A stretch of 64,000 bases of DNA from Mariprofundus sp. (GTDB taxonomy: Bacteria > Pseudomonadota > Zetaproteobacteria > Mariprofundales > Mariprofundaceae), in contig JAJFLH010000006.1 of the NCBI GenBank assembly GCA_021772775.1, positions 186,001 through 250,000 of the forward strand. Reading direction: 5' to 3'. Of this stretch, positions 55,937 to 64,000 are shown in pieces. How positions within the stretch are numbered: the first letter of the stretch is position 1; the number at the start of each line of letters is the position of its first letter. Under the pieces are notes generated by a model. That model made no database searches. It was not told where the DNA came from and saw nothing but the letters and a program-made list of their open reading frames with translations. The position numbers and the translations under genes are program-made.

Positions 55937-57478
55937 ATGAAGCTCGATACCGCAGAAATTAGTTCAATTATTAAAGACAAGATCAAAGGCTTTGAAGTCA
56001 GTGCTGCTGACGCCAATGTCGGTCGTATTGTATCCATAGGTGACGGCGTAGCTCTCATTCACGGTCTTTCCGGTGCAATGGCTGGCGAAATGCTAGAGAT
56101 GCCTGGCGGCGTTATGGCTATGGTGCTGAACTTGGAAGAAGACAGCGTTGGTGCTGTTATTCTTGGTGAGTTTACGACCTTGTCCGAAGGTGATGAAGTT
56201 AAATGTACGGGTAAAGTATTTGAAGTGCCCGTCGGTCCAGAACTTAAAGGTCGCGTAGTTAACGCCTTGGGTCAGCCTATTGATGGTAAAGGCCCAGTTA
56301 AAACTACTCAGACTGATGCGGTAGAAAAAATTGCACCAGGTGTAATTGAGCGTAAATCAGTCGATCAGCCTTTGCAGACGGGTATTAAATCGATTGATGC
56401 GATGGTTCCTGTCGGACGTGGTCAGCGTGAGTTGATCATTGGAGATAGGCAGACTGGTAAAACAGCTATTGCAATCGACTCTATCATTAGTCAGAAAAAC
56501 ACTGGCGTTACATGTGTATATGTAGCTGTTGGTCAGAAAGCCTCTACAGTTGCAACTGTTGTTCGTACATTGAGCGAACATGGTGCATTGGATAATACCA
56601 TTATCGTTGCTGCTTCAGCTTCCGAGTCTGCTGCACTGCAATTCATTGCACCATATGCTGGCTGCACAATGGGCGAGTACTTCCGTGATCGTGGTGAAGA
56701 TGCACTGATTGTATATGATGACCTTACTAAGCAGGCTTGGGCATACCGTCAAGTTTCTTTGATCCTGCGTCGTCCTCCGGGTCGTGAAGCTTATCCTGGT
56801 GATGTGTTCTATTTGCACTCCCGCCTGTTAGAGCGTGCTTCGCGTGTTGATGAGACATATGTTGAAAAATTCACCAACGGTGCAGTTAAAGGCAAAACAG
56901 GTTCTTTGACAGCTCTACCAATTATTGAGACTCAGGAAGGCGATGTTTCTGCATTCGTACCTACCAACGTAATTTCTATTACTGATGGTCAGATTTTCCT
57001 TGAAACAGCAATGTTTAACTCGGGTCAGCGTCCAGCGATTAATGCTGGTCTATCTGTATCTCGTGTTGGTGGTGCTGCTCAAACTAAAGCTATGAAGAAA
57101 GTTGGTGGTGGTTTGCGTCTGGATCTGGCTCAGTATCGTGAGTTGGCTGCATTTGCACAGTTTGCATCAGATCTTGATGAAGCAACGCGTCAGCAGATTG
57201 AACGTGGTAAACGTGGTGTTGAAATCCTCAAGCAGGACGAGAATGCTCCACAGGAAGTTGCAGAAATGACTGCAGTATTGTACGCATTGAATAACGGCGA
57301 TTTGGATGATGTTGATTCTAAGAAGATCGTTTCGTTTGAAAAATCATATCTTGCGTACCTTAAGTCATCACACACTACATTGATGGATGGTTTGAATGCT
57401 AAGCCTGCCTTGAATGAACAGGTTGAAGAGGGTTTGCAGAATGCTATTGCAGACTTTAAATCAACTGGCACGTACTGA
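55937..57478 (+). CDS. atpA: ATP synthase F1 subunit alpha
   Basis: The non-catalytic nucleotide-binding subunit of F1. Motifs seen are the P-loop [13 protein letters not shown], the [15 protein letters not shown] block, the arginine finger region ISVTDGQIF-like [12 protein letters not shown], and the signature [15 protein letters not shown]. It has 513 residues, the same as the E. coli protein. It is 13 bases ahead of atpG. Confidence 0.98.
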   Translation: MKLDTAEISSIIKDKIKGFEVSAADANVGRIVSIGDGVALIHGLSGAMAGEMLEMPGGVMAMVLNLEEDSVGAVILGEFTTLSEGDEVKCTGKVFEVPVGPELKGRVVNALGQPIDGKGPVKTTQTDAVEKIAPGVIERKSVDQPLQTGIKSIDAMVPVGRGQRELIIGDRQTGKTAIAIDSIISQKNTGVTCVYVAVGQKASTVATVVRTLSEHGALDNTIIVAASASESAALQFIAPYAGCTMGEYFRDRGEDALIVYDDLTKQAWAYRQVSLILRRPPGREAYPGDVFYLHSRLLERASRVDETYVEKFTNGAVKGKTGSLTALPIIETQEGDVSAFVPTNVISITDGQIFLETAMFNSGQRPAINAGLSVSRVGGAAQTKAMKKVGGGLRLDLAQYRELAAFAQFASDLDEATRQQIERGKRGVEILKQDENAPQEVAEMTAVLYALNNGDLDDVDSKKIVSFEKSYLAYLKSSHTTLMDGLNAKPALNEQVEEGLQNAIADFKSTGTY

Positions 57479-57491
57479 TTAGGAATTAATC

Positions 57492-58349
57492 ATGGCATCT
57501 GCTAAGGAAATACGCACCCAAATTAAGGCTATCCAGAACACTGGTAAAATTACCAAGGCGATGGAAATGGTTGCCGCATCTAAGATGCGCAAAGCTCAGG
57601 CTCGTGTGATTGAAGCACGCTCCTATGCTGAAGGCATCAGACGTGTAGTTGCTCATTTGATGGGTGCTCATCCAGAATTCCAGCACCCATTTTTGGTCGA
57701 ACGTGATCAGATTAAAAAAGTTGGTGTGATCGTTATTACAACCGATAAGGGTTTGTGTGGTGGTCTTAATACTAACGCGCTGAAAGCTGCTCTCGGCTTG
57801 ATGAAAGAGCAGACTGCTGATGTGGAAGTATTCACTATTGGACGTCGTGCTGGCTCCTTCATGCGTCGTATTGGTGCGCATGTAGAGGGTGTTGCTGAAA
57901 ACATTCCCGATTCACCTGAATTGGCAGATATTCTTGGTGTCATTACTCTAGCTATTGAAAAATTCAAAGCTGGAGGCATAGATGAAGTACATTTGGTTTA
58001 CTCTGAATTTGTCAACACAATGACACAGAAACCAACAACGATGCAGTTGATTCCTTGTCCTGTACCTGAAGATGAAGATACATCCGGTTACTGGGACTAC
58101 CTATACGAACCTGAAGCTAAGATTGTACTCGAAGGTGTATTACGCCGTTATGTTGAGTCTCTGGTTTATCAAGCGATGTTGGAAAACAAAGCATGTGAAC
58201 AATCAGCTCGTATGGTAGCGATGAAAGCAGCTACTGATAATGCTAAGGATATCGTTAAAGATCTTAGCATCACCTATAACAAGGCCCGTCAGGCCGCCAT
58301 CACGCAGGAACTGGCAGAGATTTGTGCCGGTGCAGCTGCTGCTGGTTAA
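57492..58349 (+). CDS. atpG: ATP synthase F1 subunit gamma
   Basis: The central rotor shaft. The N-terminal helix EIRTQIKAIQNTGKITKAMEMVAASKM and the C-terminal helix MKAATDNAKD...YNKARQAAITQELAEI form the coiled coil. DKGLCGGLN marks the Rossmann-like domain. It has 285 residues. It is 28 bases ahead of atpD. Confidence 0.97.
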   Translation: MASAKEIRTQIKAIQNTGKITKAMEMVAASKMRKAQARVIEARSYAEGIRRVVAHLMGAHPEFQHPFLVERDQIKKVGVIVITTDKGLCGGLNTNALKAALGLMKEQTADVEVFTIGRRAGSFMRRIGAHVEGVAENIPDSPELADILGVITLAIEKFKAGGIDEVHLVYSEFVNTMTQKPTTMQLIPCPVPEDEDTSGYWDYLYEPEAKIVLEGVLRRYVESLVYQAMLENKACEQSARMVAMKAATDNAKDIVKDLSITYNKARQAAITQELAEICAGAAAAG

Positions 58350-58368
58350 TTAGAAAGATTTTAAGTGA

Positions 58369-59768
<1,400 letters not shown>

Positions 59769-59769
<1 letters not shown>

Positions 59770-60179
59770 TGGCTTCCACCATGCAGGTATTGGTTGCCAC
59801 GGCAGAGCGCGAAGTTTATCGCGGTGAAGCTGAGTTTTTGGTTGCACCTGGTGCGGCTGGTGAACTTGGTATTTATCCAAAACATTGTCCGTTGTTAGCT
59901 TCATTAGCCACTGGTGAGCTTCGTATCACCAATGGTGACCATATTGACGAAGTGTTTGTTTCAGGAGGCTTTATTGAAATTCAGCCTGATATGATCACTG
60001 TACTTTCAGATTCAGCTGAACGTGCTGGTGATATTGATGAAGCCGCAGCCATTGAAGCTGCTCGTATTGCGAAAGAGATGGTTGAAACTACTCAAGGTGA
60101 TATTGATTATGCTAAGGCTGAAGCTGAACTGTCTATGACAGCAGCGCGTCTGGCATGGCTTAGAAAGAAAAAGAGATAA
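59769..60179 (+). CDS. atpC: ATP synthase F1 subunit epsilon
   Basis: The regulatory rotor subunit and last gene of the operon. The N-terminal beta-sandwich includes EFLVAPGAAGELGIYPKHCPL, and the C-terminal helix pair ends in ARLAWLRKKKR. It has 136 residues, so it carries the full C-terminal inhibitory helices. A strong terminator begins 19 bases after its stop. Confidence 0.96.
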
Positions 60180-60197
60180 CACTGTTATCACTCATTT

Positions 60198-60227
60198 AAA
60201 GGGCCGCCATTGTGCGGCCCTTTTTTT
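60198..60227 (+). terminator. Rho-independent terminator of the atp operon
   Basis: Perfect 10-base arms AAAGGGCCGC and GCGGCCCTTT with a six-base loop, followed by a run of seven T. Confidence 0.93.
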
Positions 60228-60309
60228 ATGTAAAAAAGAAACTGCAATCCTGCGAGCTTTCACTATAGTTCCAGATCACTCATTTACTTCATATTAAACG
60301 GAGAACTTC

Positions 60310-61707
60310 ATGACTCAACTCCATTATCCAGATCTACAGGTCTGTGTATTAGCCGCTGGCAAAGGTAAACGTATGCACTCCAATCTTCCTAAGGTGCTGC
60401 ATAAAGTATTGGGTCGCGCGATGATCGATTATATACTGCATACGGTAGAATCACTGACACCAAAAGGCATTGCAGTTGTAACAGGCCATGCCTCTGAGAA
60501 AGTACGCGAGCATGTTGGACAACCGGCGAATTTAGAGTGGGTGATCCAGGATAAGCAACTCGGTACCGGTCATGCTGTGAAACAGTGCGAGAAAGTGATC
60601 CGTGATGTCCGTGATGTGCTGATTGTTTGTGGTGATACGCCGTTATTAAGTGCGGAAACATTATCAAACCTTGTAGAGGGGCATCGCAAAGCCAATACAG
60701 ATGTTACTGTTCTTTCGGCTATTCCATCCAATCCATTCGGTTATGGGCGCATTGTACGTGATGGGCATGGTCAGGTGTCCAGTATCGTTGAAGAGAAGGA
60801 TGCCAGTGCTGAGCAGCAGAATATCAGTGAAGTGAGCAGTGGCATATATTGTGTGCGCTTTGAGGTGCTGTTTGATCTGCTGCGTGCAATTGGCAATACA
60901 AATGCCCAGTCTGAGTACTACTTACCTGATATCGTACCTTTGGCATTAGAAGCTGGCCAATCTGTAGAAGCCGTTGCTATGCATGATGCCAATGAGATGT
61001 TTGGTGTGAACGATCGCATACACCTTTCTCAGGTTGAAGATTTGATGCAAAAACGCATTATCGAAGATTGGCAGCGCCGAGGTGTTACTATTGAAAAGCC
61101 GGAAACGGTGCGTATTGAAGCTGGTGTTAGTATCGGTCTTGATACCACAATTCAGGCTGGCTGTTATCTGATTGGTTCAACTCAGATAGGCGATGAATGT
61201 AAGGTAGGGCCTAATGCAGTGTTGGTAGATGCACGGCTGGATGATCGTGTGAATGTGTTTGCCTTTAGTCATATTCACGGCGCGTCTGTGGGCTCCGATA
61301 CATTGATAGGTCCTTATGCGCGTTTGCGTCCGGGGGCAGCACTTGATGAGAAGGTTCATATCGGAAACTTTGTTGAAATTAAAAATTCAGTTGTTGCCGA
61401 AGGCAGTAAAATTAATCATCTAAGTTATATTGGAGATGCCAATATTGGTTCTAACTGCAATATTGGTGCGGGTACTATTACCTGTAATTATGATGGTGCA
61501 AATAAATTTGAAACCAATATTGGTAATAATGTTTTTGTCGGTTCTGTGACTCAGTTAGTAGCGCCTGTAACTGTTGGCAATGATGCTACTATTGGTGCTG
61601 GTAGTACGATCACCCGTGATGTAACTGCTGGTGGTCTGACTCTATCTGAGCGCAGTAAGACGAAATATCTCCCTTTGTGGGAACGTCCAGTAAAAGTTAA
61701 GTCCTAA
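60310..61707 (+). CDS. glmU: Bifunctional GlcNAc-1-phosphate uridyltransferase/glucosamine-1-phosphate acetyltransferase
   Basis: GlmU makes UDP-GlcNAc for peptidoglycan and lipopolysaccharide. The N-terminal pyrophosphorylase domain has LAAGKGKRMHSNLPKVLHK and CGDTPLL. The C-terminal left-handed beta helix has hexapeptide repeats (IGPYARLRP, VHIGNFVEIKNS, NIGAGTITCNYDG). The His-Arg/Tyr/Asn acetyl-CoA region is present. It has 465 residues. The 82 bases before its ATG should hold its promoter. Its stop overlaps the glmS start. Confidence 0.97.
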   Translation: MTQLHYPDLQVCVLAAGKGKRMHSNLPKVLHKVLGRAMIDYILHTVESLTPKGIAVVTGHASEKVREHVGQPANLEWVIQDKQLGTGHAVKQCEKVIRDVRDVLIVCGDTPLLSAETLSNLVEGHRKANTDVTVLSAIPSNPFGYGRIVRDGHGQVSSIVEEKDASAEQQNISEVSSGIYCVRFEVLFDLLRAIGNTNAQSEYYLPDIVPLALEAGQSVEAVAMHDANEMFGVNDRIHLSQVEDLMQKRIIEDWQRRGVTIEKPETVRIEAGVSIGLDTTIQAGCYLIGSTQIGDECKVGPNAVLVDARLDDRVNVFAFSHIHGASVGSDTLIGPYARLRPGAALDEKVHIGNFVEIKNSVVAEGSKINHLSYIGDANIGSNCNIGAGTITCNYDGANKFETNIGNNVFVGSVTQLVAPVTVGNDATIGAGSTITRDVTAGGLTLSERSKTKYLPLWERPVKVKS

Positions 61708-63533
61708 TGTGCGGCATTGTAGGCGCAATTTCTGATCATAATGTTCTTCCTATTCTTATGGAGGGACTACAGCGATTGGAATACCGTGGTTATGACTCAG
61801 CCGGTGTGGCGATTAGAGATGAGAAGGGTGAGCTGAAACGATTTAGGGCTCTGGGTAAAGTCGCAGTCTTAAAAGAGGTCGTCGAAGAGTCGGGTATTGC
61901 GGGTAAACTTGGCATTGCACATACGCGCTGGGCAACCCACGGTGTGCCTGCAATGCGCAATGCACATCCACATATGAGTGGAGTCAGAGTGGGGGTGGTG
62001 CATAATGGCATCATTGAAAACCATAATGAGTTGCGTGATCGTCTGATCGGCTTGGGTTACAGTTTTACATCTGAAACTGATACTGAGGTTGTGGCGCATT
62101 TGATGGCGCATAAGCTGGAATCCGGTAAGTCACTATTTGACGCCGTTGTCGAATCAGCTGCAGAGCTTGAAGGGGCATATGCCATTGCAGCTACGTGCCC
62201 TGATAATACGGATAGTATTGTAGTGACCCGAGAGGGTAGCCCTCTGGTCATTGGCTTGGGTGAAGACAGCAATTATATAGCTTCTGATGTCACCGCCCTG
62301 TTATCGGTGACTCGTCGCTTCATCTTCCTTGAAGAGGGCGATGTAGCCGACGTTAGGCGTGATGGTGTTACGGTCTTTAACGCATCGGGTGAAGAGGTAG
62401 AGCGTGAAGTCAAAGAGTCAGCCCTCTGCAGTAGTACTGCTGATAAAGGCCCATACGCTCATTATATGCTTAAAGAGATTTATGAGCAGCCAGGGGTGAT
62501 CTCGGAAACATTGGAAGGCCGCATTCATAAGGGGCGTTTGTTAGAAGCAAGTTTTGGCCATGAAACAACTGCACTGCTGGATAACACCAGACATGTACAA
62601 ATCATTGCCTGTGGAACCAGTTATCACGCAGGTCTTGTTGCCAAATACTGGTTTGAGGAAGCTGGTGTTTCCTGCCATGTTGAAGTGGCTTCTGAATACC
62701 GCTATCGCAAGGCGGTTGTGCCTGATCATTCATTGTTGATTACCATTTCGCAGTCAGGTGAGACTGCCGATACGCTGGCTGCTTTGAAGGGTAGTCGATC
62801 TCAGGGTTATATTGGCAGCTTGTGTGTTTGCAATGTACCTGAGAGTTCTCTGGTCAGAGAATCTGATGTTTCGCTGATGACCCGTGCTGGCACAGAGATT
62901 GGTGTGGCCTCTACCAAAGCATTTACAACTCAGCTTGTAGCGCTTCGTTTGTTGATGATAGCACTTACCCGTCGTAAGGGGCTGACTAGCGAACAGGAAG
63001 AGGAGTTGGTCAACGAACTGCATGCACTACCGCGTCAGGTTGAGGTTGTGCTGCAATTGGCTGATGAGATTAAGATTATGGCGGCAGACTTTTCTGACAA
63101 ACAGAATGCTCTGTTTCTTGGTCGTGGTGCATTTTACCCGGTAGCGATGGAGGGAGCGCTGAAGCTGAAAGAGATCTCCTATATTCATGCTGAGGCCTAT
63201 CCTGCCGGAGAACTCAAACATGGCCCGCTGGCGCTGGTTGATGAATCGATGCCGGTGGTTTGTGCGCTGCCCGATGACCCATTGCTTGAGAAAGTCCTCT
63301 CCAATCTTCAGGAGGTGCGGGCTCGTGGTGGTGAGCTGTTCCTGTTCTCTGATCACACGGTAGATATTGGTCTGGATCGTTATCAGAGCCTGATGCTTTC
63401 AGATATCTATCCGGGTACAGCTCCAATTGTTTATAGTATTCCACTGCAGTTACTGGCTTATCATGTTGCACTAATCAAAGGTACTGATGTGGATCAGCCA
63501 CGAAATCTCGCCAAGTCGGTGACGGTGGAATAG
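61707..63533 (+). CDS. glmS: Glutamine-fructose-6-phosphate aminotransferase (isomerising)
   Basis: GlmS makes glucosamine 6-phosphate, the first step to UDP-GlcNAc, so it feeds GlmU. The N-terminal glutaminase nucleophile is the Cys directly after Met (MCGIVGAI), with THGVPAMRNAHPH for glutamine binding. Two SIS sugar isomerase domains follow (ACGTSYHAGL; ISQSGETADTLAAL), and the C-terminal end is NLAKSVTVE. It has 608 residues. It overlaps glmU by one base (TAATG). There is no room for a glmS ribozyme. Confidence 0.98.
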   Translation: MCGIVGAISDHNVLPILMEGLQRLEYRGYDSAGVAIRDEKGELKRFRALGKVAVLKEVVEESGIAGKLGIAHTRWATHGVPAMRNAHPHMSGVRVGVVHNGIIENHNELRDRLIGLGYSFTSETDTEVVAHLMAHKLESGKSLFDAVVESAAELEGAYAIAATCPDNTDSIVVTREGSPLVIGLGEDSNYIASDVTALLSVTRRFIFLEEGDVADVRRDGVTVFNASGEEVEREVKESALCSSTADKGPYAHYMLKEIYEQPGVISETLEGRIHKGRLLEASFGHETTALLDNTRHVQIIACGTSYHAGLVAKYWFEEAGVSCHVEVASEYRYRKAVVPDHSLLITISQSGETADTLAALKGSRSQGYIGSLCVCNVPESSLVRESDVSLMTRAGTEIGVASTKAFTTQLVALRLLMIALTRRKGLTSEQEEELVNELHALPRQVEVVLQLADEIKIMAADFSDKQNALFLGRGAFYPVAMEGALKLKEISYIHAEAYPAGELKHGPLALVDESMPVVCALPDDPLLEKVLSNLQEVRARGGELFLFSDHTVDIGLDRYQSLMLSDIYPGTAPIVYSIPLQLLAYHVALIKGTDVDQPRNLAKSVTVE

Positions 63534-63544
63534 GTCCATTTATT

Positions 63545-63576
63545 TAGCCAGCATTATTCATGAATAATGCTGGCTA
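63545..63576. terminator. Perfect 32-base palindrome between glmS and the VOC-like gene
   Basis: Arms TAGCCAGCATTATTCA and TGAATAATGCTGGCTA meet without a spacer, so the centre must open as a loop. It starts 12 bases after the glmS stop and ends 30 bases before the convergent gene's stop. It probably ends transcription from both sides. Confidence 0.7.
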
Positions 63577-63605
63577 ATATTTGTTCAATGCAGCTGCTGA
63601 GTTAT

Positions 63606-63908
63606 CTACAGCTCCTGTTCGATAAAGGAAAATATGTGGCCTTGGCTGTCTTTACAGCTGATCAATGACGCAACACCTTTGATGGTCAGTTTTTCCTGCA
63701 CGATGCTGCCGCCGCCTTGTAAGAAGCTTTCTGCAATATTATCGACAGAAGTGACTTCGTTGAGCTTCACACAATTGCAGTGGACGCTGATAAATTCAAA
63801 GGGTGCATCGCGTTTTTCAATGGCCCAGTCATCTTGTGATGCGGTCGAATCAAGCTGTTTGTTACGTGGGTTCTGATAGCTAATGTCTGATACTTTTACA
63901 GTAAACAT
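63606..63908 (-). CDS. VOC-like (glyoxalase/dioxygenase fold) small protein
   Basis: A 100-residue protein. The C-terminal half resembles a VOC module: NIAESFLQGGGSIVQEK, then VASLISCKDSQGHIFSFIEQEL, which matches the CxDPxGNxFxLxE end of that fold. The N-terminal half is less clear. One module may form a dimer to make the active site. The metal ligands are not certain and no function can be assigned. GAGGTG precedes the ATG at 63908. The 92 bases upstream, to the window end, hold no further gene. Confidence 0.6.
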   Translation of the reverse strand: MFTVKVSDISYQNPRNKQLDSTASQDDWAIEKRDAPFEFISVHCNCVKLNEVTSVDNIAESFLQGGGSIVQEKLTIKGVASLISCKDSQGHIFSFIEQEL

Positions 63909-64000
63909 GTTATCACCTCACATATCTTGTTTGTCACCTCATATACAAACTATCGCCTATTATTGAACAAAGATAAATGTTTTGAATCTCACGTTAGACT

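Noticed and set aside
61680-61710. glmS ribozyme
   Set aside because: The glmS ATG overlaps the glmU stop, so no leader exists for a ribozyme.

Overview
The window reads as part of the chromosome of a Gram-negative proteobacterium. It carries a 14-gene nuo operon, an F1Fo ATP synthase operon, type I glutamine synthetase with its adenylyltransferase GlnE, and AccD, RseC, DegP, YcgN and YchJ family proteins. I see no phage, plasmid, transposase or CRISPR signature, so this is core, mostly housekeeping DNA. The mixture of gamma/beta-like gene families and the gene orders made me think of a Zetaproteobacterium, but that is a weak guess from memory, not a result.

Layout. 1-270: tail of ilvN. 323-6269 (minus): a likely operon trpF-trpB-trpA, a metallo-beta-lactamase-fold (cyclic-nucleotide phosphodiesterase-like) protein, accD, folC and a lone receiver protein. 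6576-8650 (plus): argD-argF. 8791-21223 (minus): lytic transglycosylase, proS, fur (with its own Fur box), csrA, recG, a membrane hybrid histidine kinase, an EF-hand protein, glnE and an OmpA-domain coiled-coil protein. 21494-22390 (plus): a receiver protein and a small unknown gene. 22391-23060: a gene-poor stretch. 23126-24541 (minus): glnA. 24821-32111 (plus): an envelope and thiol-redox group (RseC, DegP, glutaredoxin-like, TlpA-like), then ligA and recQ. 32706-34959 (minus): phoH-ycgN-ychJ. Then tRNA-Gly and tRNA-Cys, a short disordered protein coupled to a radical SAM enzyme, a Crp/Fnr regulator with a DUF190 PII-like protein, and a Rieske ferredoxin.

38555-53160 (plus) is nuoABCDEFGHIJKLMN, followed by its own-promoter atp operon (atpI-B-E-F-H-A-G-D-C, 53322-60179) and glmU-glmS. 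These encode complex I, ATP synthase, and UDP-GlcNAc precursor supply. A short VOC-like gene closes the window.

The most unusual thing is inside the nuo operon. The junctions nuoE/F, nuoF/G and nuoG/H each hold a copy of one homologous spacer. Each spacer folds on paper into three small hairpins with compensatory base changes between copies. At the same time each is a short open frame (25, 25 and 49 codons) joined by ATGA overlaps to the genes on both sides. A fourth, unrelated 14-codon frame with a strong ribosome-binding site sits between nuoI and nuoJ. I could not run folding, homology or coding-potential tools. All alignments and residue counts here were done by eye.
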